This document shows positions 1-11,033 of a DNA stretch of 64,000 bases, in pieces. Both the position numbers and the translations under genes were made by a program. How positions within the stretch are numbered: the stretch's first letter is position 1; every line of letters starts with the position of its first letter. Source of the DNA: Arctopsyche grandis (Eukaryota; Arthropoda; Insecta; Trichoptera; Hydropsychidae); contig NC_135359.1 in the NCBI RefSeq assembly GCF_051622035.1, positions 22,478,001 through 22,542,000 of the forward strand, written 5' to 3'. The notes beneath the pieces are model-generated. The model saw nothing but the letters and a program-made list of their open reading frames with translations. It did not search any database and was not told where the DNA came from.

Positions 1-19
1 GCTGAATAGCTTGAATTTT

Positions 20-230
20 TGCGAAAGGGATTTTTAGGGACAAAATTGCCAAATTTGTTGTAACCGTTTCAATGAAATCAGATAAATTGGAAAATTGATA
101 GGAAACGATCGACCTTGGAGTTACATATCCAAGGTCTAGCCAGTAGCATGCGGGATATAACCCATGACCACACAATTTAAAGCATTACATGATATTTAAC
201 AATTGATCTACATATGTTGCTGGTCTAAAC
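20..230 (-). mobile_element. SINE fragment (common-body family), decayed
   Basis: Read on the minus strand, this holds a decayed tRNA-like head beginning with the words for 'ccagcaacata', then the body shared with the copies at 9.2, 17.4 and 59.5 kb (cgatcgtttcctatca... then the words for aattttcc and gaaacggtt). The B box is no longer recognisable. It is an old copy. Confidence 0.6.
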
Positions 231-1372
231 ATTGCCAAAAGAGACCACACATTCTCAGAATATGAAAGACTACTTGCCATGTTTCAAAGTGGATTTTGGT
301 GTAGCAAGCCTTTCAATTTTGCGTATAATATATACATATATATGTATAGACAGGATTGAACGACTTTTTCATCCGGCAGTGGATATCTTAAAATAAATAA
401 AGTTAAAATATCCCTCCTCCAAATCATACTGCGACTGAATCACGTCCAATGAAATCTGTAAATCGAAAAAGGGCATACAAACATTTGACGACACTATTAT
501 CTATATCTGGGCAAAATCGAAAGAAGGGAGGAGAGTAAATCGGCAATGTTGTCGCATGTCCGCGGGCGTCTCGCCGTTTTGCCACCCCTAATTGATTCAA
601 TCGCGGCTAAAACACGCGCCGCGCCATTTTGTTGTCGGCCATTATTTTGGTTTTGGAATGGACGACAACGTACGTAGCCGCCGTCGCCGCCACCGACAAC
701 GACAAAAACAACAAACGAAACGAACGACAAAACTCCGACATAACGAGACGTGACCCTCCCATCCTACCTTTCAACACCATCAACTTCTACCAACCTCCCA
801 GCCACCACTCACACTCTAACTCAATCTTTGAAAAATGTTTACTTTTTATTTTGATCGATGTTTTACGGATATCGGCCACAGTCCTGACAGGAGTCTCCTC
901 AATCCCAACACTTCGATCTGAGTAAATACCATTCGATTTATTCAATTGACTTTAGTAAGATACGGTAGTTCACCATCATGATCAAAGCTTCGGGCATTTA
1001 TTTCTAACTAGCTACATTTCAATAAACTAGGCATGCAAACAATTCTCAAATTGCAAAAAATTCTACAAGCACCATTATACTAGGTATACATAAACTCCAG
1101 TAAATTTCTAGATTTTCCAAATAAAAAGTTGAAACTGTAAACTTCATCTTAAGAAAATTAAAGGCATTTTCTGGGTGATAGTGATAGACAAAGAAAGTAA
1201 TGGACATTTGAATAATGATAATTCCGTCATAATTAATTTTGACAGCTTCAAACGCCACTATTTATTTTATAGCTTCGATTATTTTAAAAAACTTAAAAAC
1301 AAATGATTTTATTCACATTTGATTAAAAATCCATCAAGGATTATGACGATGAATAGTGTTATTATTAGAGGT
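231..1372. other. Non-coding; GC-richer patch at about 540-760
   Basis: No convincing gene. At about 540-760 base composition changes: CpG-containing words (gccgccgtcgccgccacc, cgcgccgcgcc) stand out from the AT-rich surroundings. This could be a regulatory element or a promoter-proximal region of a gene outside the window. The two overlapping open frames here show no family resemblance and are treated as chance. Confidence 0.3.
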
Positions 1373-1500
1373 AGGATCGGAAGCGTCCCGTTTATTGTTC
1401 AATTGTTGTAAATGCTTTGTAAAAAAGGTTCGGCAAACCTTTAACAATGCATTTACAATATTTGAACAATAAACGGCCCCATCAGGGTCCGGTGACTAGT
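1373..1500. mobile_element. Foldback MITE, family FB-1, copy 1
   Basis: Two arms containing TTTATTGTTCAA and its complement TTGAACAATAAA, each followed inward by a TTGTAAATGC-type word, flank the loop text 'ggttcggcaaacc'. The same structure recurs at 18.12, 40.88 and 43.58 kb. The outer ends carry ggatcgg and gggtccggtgactagt. No coding capacity. Confidence 0.8.
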
Positions 1501-1804
1501 TATTATCATAGATACATATATGTAAGTATACCAGAGTAACTCAACTTGTTGTACTTAGTTGAAAGAAATAATCATTAACATTGGTCAATATGTTTACCAC
1601 GCAAAGAATTTCGATCTGATTTTATTTATTTATTTAAAGCTTAAATCTTTGGGGCATTACATGAATTACAATACTCGAAATGTACAATACGCCACAATGA
1701 TCGAAAATAACAAAATATATGTACATATACATATGTACTACTGAGAAGTAGTAAATAATTATTTATATTTAGGTCAAATAATTGACATGTCTGTCTGGTA
1801 GTAA

Positions 1805-2363
1805 AGATGTAGAGATAAAGAGACGTATGAAATTAGGATGAAGTGTATTTGGACGAATGGATGCTTTTTTTAAATCAAAAATGCCACTCTGCCTGAAGAA
1901 AAAGGTCTTCGATCAATGCGTTTTGCCAGTGATGACGTATGGATGTGAAACTTGGATACTGAACGCCAAGATGCTACAAAAAATCCAATGCACTCAAAGA
2001 AGTATGGAACGCTGTATGCTTGGCATTACGAGGAAAGACAGAAAGCGGAACACGTGGGTGAGAAGTATGACAAAGGTATTGGACATAGTGGATAGAGTAA
2101 AAATATTGAAATGGCAATGGGTGGGCCACGTGGCTAGAAGAATGGACGAAAGGTGGACAAAAGAAGTTCTTGAATGGTACCCGATAGAATGCAAAAGGGT
2201 AAAAGGAAGACCGCAGAGGAGATGGGTGGACGAAATTAGGAAAATGTGCGGGGTGCGATGGATGAGAGTTGCGCAAAACAGAGACGAGTGGAAGCGTGTT
2301 GGAGAGGCCTTCATCCAGCAGTGGATGGCGAATGGCTGTAAATGATGATGATGATGATGACAT
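1805..2363 (+). pseudogene. RTE-like non-LTR retrotransposon, 3' fragment of reverse-transcriptase ORF
   Basis: About 180 residues of the C-terminal part of an endonuclease/reverse-transcriptase polyprotein, as found in arthropod RTE-type elements. The open stretch 1857-2345 contains the words VFDQCVLPVMTYGCETW, WQWVGHVARR, GRPQRRWVDEI and MRVAQNRDEW, in that order. The frame extends upstream to about 1805 (EIKRRMKLG), interrupted by an in-frame TGA at 1839-1841 where a Trp would be expected. The ORF ends at 2345 and runs straight into a (GAT)n tail (2344-2362), the usual end of this family. The endonuclease and catalytic RT domains are missing, so this is a 5'-truncated dead copy. Related fragments with the same 3' end lie at 6.7, 9.1, 40.2, 57.4 and 62.6 kb. 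Confidence 0.85.
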
Positions 2364-2387
2364 ACATATGTACTTATGTATGTACAG

Positions 2388-2395
2388 AAAAAAAA

Positions 2396-2471
<76 letters not shown>
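2388..2471. repeat. Poly(A) run followed by (TA)n microsatellite
   Basis: About 26 A residues (2388-2413) followed by about 29 TA dinucleotides. The open frames across it, encoding alternating Ile and Tyr, are artefacts. Confidence 0.95.
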
Positions 2472-2475
<4 letters not shown>

Positions 2476-5400
2476 ATGTACATATAAAAATAGCCGCAAA
2501 GGTTCAAACACTAACATAATTAGTCACAAAATATAAAATAATGGTTAAATATAAGGAGAAAATTTGGGAATGTCTTGCATCAACAGTCAGCACCAATATA
2601 CGTACGTATGTATGTACAAGAACCAGCTTTAATTCACTCATACATCACATCCAATTATGAAAATAATAATGAGCGCAGTCTATCAGAAAAATTGGTTAAA
2701 ATAATCTCTGATAACCTACGGTTGAAAATATCACATTCAGGCACGGCAGCAACTATATCAGTTGTCTGAGTAGGAGCTATCCTATAAAGAATTTTATAAT
2801 ATTTATATCAGAAAATGTGGATTCAGCTTCATATGATGTATTTACATACACATATATTACGTTGAGCCAAAACAAGACATCTATTTTTGAGCGATCTACT
2901 GGTGTGCAGCCCCGATATATACTATTGGCATTTGGCTCATGAATATAGGATTATTGTTAGTACGAGTGTACTCTGTACAAATCAAAGCACTCTGGATTAT
3001 ATTTAAATTTATTTTAAAAATATTTCAAGTGTCTCTAATATAAATGTTGGATTCGATTTGAACGTGTCGTATCGACGGGGGTTCTATAGTCGTATTGCGG
3101 GGCGGTTTTCAAAACACCCAAAAGCCCACATAAAAGGTTCAAACGAGCGACAACGAATCGGGACCCCCTCTGTGTAAGGTCTTTACTATCGCATATACAC
3201 TTTTCGTTTGTATTTGACCATCCGACGTCAATAATATACGAATCGCCCGCGGTATTGATTACTCGCAATTGAAAACGGCGATTTTTCCTTCGAATTGCAC
3301 AAATATCAAAGGTTCGCTAACAAAGGGGCATTACCCGACACGCAATAAGTTGTTTTATTTTTTTGTTCGACAATTTCATCTCCCTTCTGAACTTAAACTG
3401 GAGGACTTTTCGGTAGAGTCGAGTGGATTTATTGTTCGAATTAACGTCGGTGTTAACGATAGGGTATTGTCGTAGTCCAATTTGCGTGGGCTTTTTTTGG
3501 TCCTTTGTTGTTTTTCCCGAGAATGAGAAATGTTTTCGTTAAATATTTGAAAATTCCCACAAAAGCACGCCCTACGAAAAACTTCGTCCCCTTAACGATG
3601 AGAACTTTACGAATGTATTATAAAGTATTTACAAGCCCCAACTATTTATTCTCAATATTTATAGGCATTTTTTTTATTTTGAAGTCAAAGAAATACATTT
3701 GAATTGGTTTAAGTCTAAAATAGACCTTTATTTTTTTTTTTTATTATTTTTTTTTATTTACAAATTTTCCATAGTAACATTACAGAATTGCTTTAAGCTA
3801 TAGCCAAGCAAAAAAGACAAAAAAGAAAAGAGAGTTGCAAAAATACAATAATGGATGCAAACACAAATATAATAAACAAAGATAAGATAAAACGCGAAAC
3901 AAATAAATCAATACATACATATAAATACAATATTAGAACACATTTGCAATCTCAAATTAAACAAACCCTCAACCACATCAGCATACTTTAGATTAAAAAA
4001 ATCCAAGGCTGCTGTCCGTTGCGACAGGATACGAAGCCATCCAATTGGTACGTGCCACAGGAGAAGAGAATAAACTGCGAAATCTAATATCCCTGATTTG
4101 GCTTCTACGAGTTGAAGTTGAAGTACAAAACCAACCAGACTTGTAAAAATGTTTTTCCATTATGTGAACTATGTATGTATGTATATTTCTACATACTGAA
4201 GAATTAAATACCTTGATTTAAAATAAAATATCTTGAACGATAAAAGAAATATATATTAAACTTAAGTATAACTCAAAGTCGAAGTCAATCAATAGTTTTT
4301 AAGGATACAAAAATGGTGTCCCCGATGAAACATCAATTCTCGTTAAATGAACTAACCGTTAATATACTTGTCTCGTCGGCTTGGTACTAGGATCATCATA
4401 ATAATCATTGCAGAATTATTTTCCAATATATCTACTATATAATAACTTATCTCAACTTTAAATTCAATATTTATCAATTTTTTGAAGATTTTAATTTAAA
4501 AGATTTTCTTATCATTACCTATGTACATATGCATGTAGCTGTAATAAACATAAAATTATTAATTTTGATTAAAATTGATGACAAATTATATTCAACTAAA
4601 CGTAGAATTATATTATTTTCGTAGAAACGAAGAATTTATTTGACGAGAATTGGTAAAACCAGGCCCGCGACAAAAATGATAATGTATAAATCTATCTACA
4701 TATACATATGTATATAATAAAACTTACACAAAAAGTTTAGTACAAAATAATATATTAATTTACTCTCGACATAGCTTAAACTTTATTCAGTATTTTCAAA
4801 CTAATCTAATATAATTTATCTTAAAAACATCATAAATAAACTATTTAAGTATTATCTATTTCCCTAATATGTATTTACATATCTACATATGTAGGTATGT
4901 AACTACATACATTAAGTTATCTTTTTATTCGGTAAATAGATCTTTGAGAATAGTCAATAAAAGTAGGAAGATCAGTATTCATACAAACGAAATTCATATA
5001 AAATTTAACATCCTCCACATTTTTATTTTAGGGGTGTTTACAACTCTGGATAACACCCTGTCGATTACCATATCCAGCATAGAACATGTGCTCCATCACG
5101 ATTTATTTTTTTATCGTAATAATACAACTTTTTCGTCTGCACACCAATACGTACTTAATTGTAGGAGGGCGACCACAAAAGGATCATTCGTGTATCGATT
5201 ATTAGGAGTAATAATTTCTCAAACACACAGCTGCCCCGATTCGGTCCCGTTAATTGTTTTATAAACAAAGGCTTCATCCCCTTGGGCGGTTTATTTTGAC
5301 AATCGCTGGAGGGTTCGCCGCTTCCGAGACAAACACCCGAATTCGACCGTAGAAACGAATAAATACATATAGTAATACTTAATTGCATGGTAAAACCGAC

Positions 5401-6536
5401 CGCAATAATATTCTCGAAGATTTCCCTAGCCGCACAATAGTCCTTTTGTGTCGAGAAACTCAATTAATCTGAATAATCAAATTTCACATGCAGATGGTCT
5501 CTTCGACAATGACAGTTCGTTATGGTTACCTACTCCAAAAGACAAAAGGTAAAAGAACAACGAAAAATAAATAAGTAGAAACAGTAGCTGACGGCCGCAC
5601 TGTTGTGTATTGTTTGCATTGTTTTTCTTCATCTTTTCCCGACATACTACACACCGAACCGAATGATTAATCTTCCGGCAATCTCAAGCCTCGTACTAAT
5701 ACATACTAATGAACACGTTACACCTTTCACCGTCTATAATATTATAAATTACAACTAACATATGCAAATGGCGACGTGCTGCAAATTCACGGAAAAAACT
5801 GCGCAATAGTGAACGAAACTGGTCGGAAAATAATTGGAGCTAAGCCTATACAATAGTTTTGTTTGGGGATAAAAAGCGAAACGTGCCGCTGTCGTCGGTT
5901 AATTTTTGTTCTGTTTGTATTTATGCTAAAATAAATGAGGGGTCTGCGTCCTCCTCTCGAAACCCCCAATGTCCTCCAGGCGCAATAACAATTGTAAACC
6001 GATTTGTTGTTTTGCTAATCCGCACGCATTTTTTCTACCATTGTCATCGTTCGCATGGTTGATATTCGGAAACTATTGTACAGCAACACACCGTCTAATA
6101 CCCGATGATAAAAATAATAAATGAATTGATCATTGGACTTGAGATGCTGCTGTATCATATGCTCATTGCTTCAAATAATAATTTACATTTTTCTGATGCG
6201 TAATAAATATGTTAATGTATTGCGGCATCAAAATAAATGTTGATTAAAGAGCCACAGTTCAATGGTGCAATGGAAATATTTACATATGTATATATAAAAT
6301 CATTACCATGTAAACTTTACTCAATGGCAAATACTATGAATGTTGACGTGGTAAAGTCGACTACGCTCGGAATCGAATAAGCATAAAATATTATTTCGAG
6401 AAGCTGTAGAACACGAAATCAAGAATTAATTAATTAATTAAAGAATTAATCCATTGAGATATCTATGGATTTAAGACTTGTACATAAATTTTTACAAATT
6501 GTACATATACATACAATACAGAATATTTGTGACTGC
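2472..6536. other. AT-rich non-coding stretch
   Basis: No gene recognised. There is a T-rich block at about 3728-3760 followed by A-rich text to about 4000, which may be the 3' end of an old retroposon. Several TACATATGTA-type words occur (for example near 4700 and 4880). Short open frames show no splice-flanked or family-like coding signal. Confidence 0.5.
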
Positions 6537-6622
6537 AGGTAGGATGATTTTTTTTGCCAATTTTAAGGAACCATTTCATCAATGATCAGATAAAATTGAC
6601 AAACTCTGATAAGAAATGAATA
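6537..6622 (-). mobile_element. SINE body fragment
   Basis: On the minus strand this matches the body of the SINE family (the words for tcttatcagagtttgtcaat, tgatca, and gaaatggttcct). Head and tail are absent. Confidence 0.5.
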
Positions 6623-6721
6623 TTTTATATTATATGTATATATTTTGTGTATAATCATTATGTGTAATGATGATATTTGGTATTATTGTAATACTGTGTG
6701 TTTCTGTTTTTAATAAATAAC

Positions 6722-7045
6722 AAGGAGAGATAGAAAACGGAATACAAGGGTAAGAAGTATGACAAAGGTGGTTGCTGTAATGGTGATGGTATCGAAATTG
6801 AAATAATAATGGTCACGTAGCTAGAAGAGCGGACGATAGATGTAAGAAAGAAGTGCTCGAATGGTACCCGAGAGAATGTAAAAGGAAGCAAGGAAGACCA
6901 CAGGAATATGGGTGAATGAAATCAGAAGAATTTTTGGGATGAAATCGATGAGGTTTGTCCAAAACGGTGACGAATTGAAGTACGTTGAAAGACCTTCATC
7001 CAGCTTTGAATGCGAATTTGAATTTGAATGCGAATGAAATGATGA
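6722..7045 (+). pseudogene. RTE-like element 3' fragment, decayed
   Basis: The nucleotide text follows the copy at 1.8-2.36 kb: 'agatagaaaacggaatacaagggtaa', 'gaatggtacccgagagaatg', 'ggaagaccaca', 'cttcatccagc', with several indels and stops. It ends in gaatgaaatgatgac, a decayed (GAT)n tail. Older than the 1.8-kb copy. Confidence 0.75.
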
Positions 7046-8857
7046 CAATTCAACTTAATTTATAGGTGGAAATAACCAAACGAGATCCGCATGAATTGTT
7101 CTCACATCTCTGTATATGTATTGTATATTGATCCTAAAAAAAAACAAACGTGCTTTCAAATAAATATTAACGCGTTTCAACCCCCGCACGTGCCGCCATT
7201 ATACGTCTGCAATCAGATCTGATCTCCACACCCAATATTGCAGGACCACCCGCTGTCTAAACAACCCGTAATGAGGACTGAAATCGTACGAAATATATTT
7301 TTTTATTTTAATTTATTTATAATATATGTATGCGGTCAAAAAATTACCATTTTACACGATGAAAAAATAAAAATACAAATATAAATATAGTTAATAATAA
7401 AATATATATATCTAAAAACCACAACATGTTTAAGAAATATGTAAATGAAACAATTTTTAGGTTACAACTACTAACATTAAATAAAGTTATTTAATAGAGT
7501 TATTTAATAAAAAAAATTTATTTATAATTAATGCGTATATTTTTGATAAAAACATTTTATTTTATTAATATTATCATAAAAATATCATTAGAATGAATAC
7601 ACCAAGATTTTGAAGTACGTAAAATGTTGATTTAAAGTCCAAATACTTGTTACATACCTACATAAAAAATATGTAGATACATAGTTCACTAAAAATACTT
7701 AACTCATAAAACGCTAAGTTTTTGTTATTTTGTTCGACTCAAAGTTTAACTAATATTAAAATTTCAAAATCATTCATAATACATATTTTGATGTGGTATA
7801 TATTTATTGCAAAAAACACAGTATTAATTTTTATATACATACATAAATATGTATATTGCTTAATGTATTCAAATTAAACTATGAACGATTTTGTTTTTAC
7901 TTGCCAAGCTATTTTAAATAAATGTATTTATTTAAAAAATAAACACCGATTCCTCTACTCATACAAAAAAGAGTCATACACATACATACATAGATCAAGG
8001 TAAAAATGTGTTCAGAATCTAGTTTCTTGTACACACAATATTGACACAAAATTATATTGATTTTTCATATAATACAATAGAACAGATTGTTTTGTTTCGT
8101 ATGCACTTTCACATAGGTGAGGAGGGTCGCAGAGTCAATAAGGGGAGGTCCCAGATACTAACCAGTTTCTCTTTTATCCCACATTAAAAAAATAAACGGG
8201 ATTTGTGTGCGTACTAAAAAAGAGGTTGTTCTGGTCATTAGTGTTTTAGTTTGGCTAGTGGGAGGCGTGTGGCATCGCCTTTCATGGTATCTAAAAATTG
8301 TGCGTCGATTTATTCGATTTTTCATTCCCTATTTTATTCGACCCTTTAAATGTGTGTGCTCTTCACGAGAAAATTCAAGTGTAATCCTTGTATAAAAGTG
8401 ATGAAGATAAAAAAAAATCATCAAAGTTAATAAACTGGAAGTGGGATTTTTTCCTCTTAGAATAGTAAAAAATGTTGACTCCACGATTTTTTCCATCACT
8501 GAATGTATCAAGATGAAAATTTATATTTGTATTCTTTATGTACTAACTTAAAAGTTGGTTAGGTTTTGGTTAGAATTCGAAAACCAGTAGTAATTTACTT
8601 TAAAACAATATTTTATTATTTTATTTTGACCTTTATATTATTTATATCTTCTTGACATTTATGTTTATAATATTTATAGTGATGTCAAGTAATAAAAAAT
8701 ATTGAACAAAATCCAACAGTCGGAAGTAGAAATTTTGTCTTGTGTAAATTTCCCTACGTTCAATGCGTTCAATTTGTATCGAAAATGCTCTCATAGCTGG
8801 TATGAGTGAACGTGTATGTGTGTTTTATTATTGAATTTTGTTTTTCATACTACTTTT
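7046..8857. other. AT-rich non-coding stretch
   Basis: No gene or clear repeat found. Short open frames such as 8207-8395 lack any recognisable protein character. Confidence 0.5.
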
Positions 8858-9022
8858 ATTCCTCAAATATACACACAAAGTCATGTGTGGGTTGCATCCG
8901 AATTTTTATTTGTTATAAATAACATAAATAAAACACACATACACGTGATTTAAAAATCATCGTGATTTTAACGCGTGATTTTTAAATCATGATTTAAAAA
9001 TCATCCCACATTTGAGGAATTT
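8858..9022. mobile_element. Foldback element with AT-rich internal hairpin
   Basis: The outer ends read attcctcaaatat (about 8858) and catttgaggaattt (to 9022), inverted copies of each other. Inside, 8946-9004 has nested palindromes made of gatttaaaaatcat and its complement. Consistent with a MITE-like foldback element. Confidence 0.55.
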
Positions 9023-9087
9023 AAGTTGAGTTACATTATTTTTTATTTAAGCTTCTTTATATGTCAAATCTTCCCTGAGGTATGCCC

Positions 9088-9160
9088 TTGCACAAACCAG
9101 AGACAAGTGGAAGCGTGTTGGAGAGGCCTTCATCCAGCAGTGGATGGTGAGCGGCTGTAT
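9088..9160 (+). pseudogene. RTE-like element, extreme 3' end, interrupted by a SINE
   Basis: Near-identical to the end of the 1.8-kb copy (aaaccagagacaagtggaag, gtgttggagaggccttcatc, cagcagtggatgg). The expected (GAT)n tail is split: its first ATGAT lies at about 9160, and the rest (atgatgatgatgatgat) reappears at 9605-9622, after the SINE. Confidence 0.8.
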
Positions 9161-9604
9161 ATGATTTATTTATTTATTTACATATATACCAGGAAGGCCT
9201 TACAGCTAAATCCCAATGTGCCTTCCTGGTCAATTACAAATTACAATTACAAATATAAATGCAGCATTTTTATTACGTCGTTGAATTGCGAGACACTGAA
9301 AAACTTGCAAATTAACGAGACATCTATGAATTGTACATAAATTTTATTGTACAACAATCAAACTTCAAATAGTGGTGACATAGTAGGTAGGAAGGATTTT
9401 TAGCCAATTTTTTTTCCGGGAACCGTTTCAACAATGAAATCAGAGAAAATTGGCAAACTCTGATAGGAAACGATTAACCTGGAGTCACAAATCCAGGTCT
9501 GACCAACAGCATACTCTGAAAAATTCATTTTCATTCAGGGATTGAACCCGGCACCTTCTTGACGCTAAGCAGAAGCTTAACGACCGAGCTATGCTGCTGG
9601 CTAA
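9161..9604 (-). mobile_element. Full-length tRNA-headed SINE inside the RTE tail
   Basis: Minus-strand element of about 440 bp. Its head (from 9604 down) starts ccagcagcatagctcggtcg and has a B box GGTTCAATCCC and an A-box-like TAGCTCGGTCG. The body carries the words for gtcgatcg-like text, cagagtttgccaattttctc and gaaacggttcc. It is followed by a long 3' part ending in the words for cattgggatttagctgtaag and a tail of TTTA-type repeats (9165-9180). It is inserted into the (GAT)n tail of the RTE-like fragment, so it is younger than that fragment. Confidence 0.8.
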
Positions 9605-9622
9605 ATGATGATGATGATGATA

Positions 9623-10922
9623 TGTAAAATGATAAATATCTCCTCGAATAATCATATGTATTGAACTGACAAACAGTAAACTTTTCGTTCCGTGTCGAAA
9701 TTTAATGAATCTGTCACATTTGTGGTATTGATATTTATTTTTTGTACACATGTTTCAATACGAATAGTTTGGCCATTTTTCAAAAATAGTTTGAATTTTG
9801 AATCGGCGCATTAGCCCTTCTACACTTGTGCGCGCGACCGACACGCTCCAAAATATTTGGAATTATTCCATTCCACGACCGATAAATAAATAGAAGTCTG
9901 CGCCAACAACAATGGTAGGAAATTTCGCCCTTTTATCAGAGGACAAACAATTCCAAGAAGAGAGGTAAGGGTGCGGGGTTAGAAGGGGTTTAGAGGGGCG
10001 GACGCCTCGCCGCGGGGGCTCCTCTACATCTCATTACACCATCACGGGGTGCGATATAAGCTCTTTTTCACTCTCTAATTACTGTTTTTTACGAACATGT
10101 GACGAATAATAATGGTGATTTGGACGAAATCCTCTTATCTCCAGTCGGAGTACGAAAAACGTGCAACTTTTTTGTATTTGACACGTGCGTATTTTACCGT
10201 ATATGTTTTTCAAACCGTTTTTCAATATATCATACTACATTCATAAACAAATAATTTCCAAGGAATACGTCGATGAAAAGGTGCACAGTTTGCCCAACAA
10301 AGCTCGCACCCGACTTTGACGTTTCAATTTGGAACCAGCCTTGTTTATTTTTACGATCGACTTGCACAATGCGGGTCGTTTTATGTTTGTGGGTCACTTT
10401 TGTGCAAAAAATTCTGTGTGCATTTTGATAAGACAACAAAAAAGGCAAACGCAAAGGTGCAACCGCACGAGTCTGACTTGCACAGTTTCAATGATCTTTT
10501 CTCAACATCCTAGCTGATTCTCAAACATCAAAGATATCAAGCTTTTGCTTCGAATAAATAAAAATATTGATTTATTATTAATCTCATGCAACCTGAATAC
10601 ATAGTTGATAATAATCCGAATGTTAAACATTCAATCCGATAATAACTTAAGCACTAATTTTAGATGCCTAAAAACACACCGAATCTTACGGCACGGCTTG
10701 CCCAAGTAGACAAGTTTCTCTTACATTTCTTTAAGTATGGGAATCACCGTTATTGATTACTGTCAAACCTACAAATATTAATACAAGTATAAAATACCAT
10801 CAAAAGTACTCCAGGGGGTAAGTTTTGGCCTAGATTGCCATAACATTTTTTTTATATGTATATCTTTAAAAAATCACTATGTGTGTCTGCGCCCTAAAAG
10901 CAAGCAATACAAAAATACAGCA
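9623..10922. other. Non-coding; GC-rich patch at about 9965-10060
   Basis: No gene recognised. The patch at 9965-10060 (ggggcggacgcctcgccgcg and surroundings) is much richer in G and C than its neighbours and may be a conserved non-coding element. Confidence 0.35.
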
Positions 10923-11033
10923 TATAATTTGACAAATTTTGAGTAATATTGTGATACTGATAGCGAACTTCGGTACTAAATTAACATAATATTCAGGTAG
11001 CGTTACAATATTACTCTAAATTTATCGAATTCG
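10923..11033. mobile_element. Foldback element, family FB-3
   Basis: Arms aatttgacaaattttgagta... and ...actctaaatttatcgaatt are imperfect inverted copies, each containing GAGTAATATTGT or its complement. One related arm recurs at about 57618-57655 (caatattattctaaatttat). Confidence 0.5.

Noticed and set aside
629..925. 98-residue plus-strand frame over the GC-rich patch
   Set aside because: Low-complexity Asp/Asn/Lys text from CAA/GAC repeats with no splice support; the minus-strand frame is equally open.
1974..2536. Long frames rich in Ile-Tyr and Lys on both strands
   Set aside because: They are translations of the (TA)n and poly(A) tracts and of the reverse strand of the RTE-like fragment.
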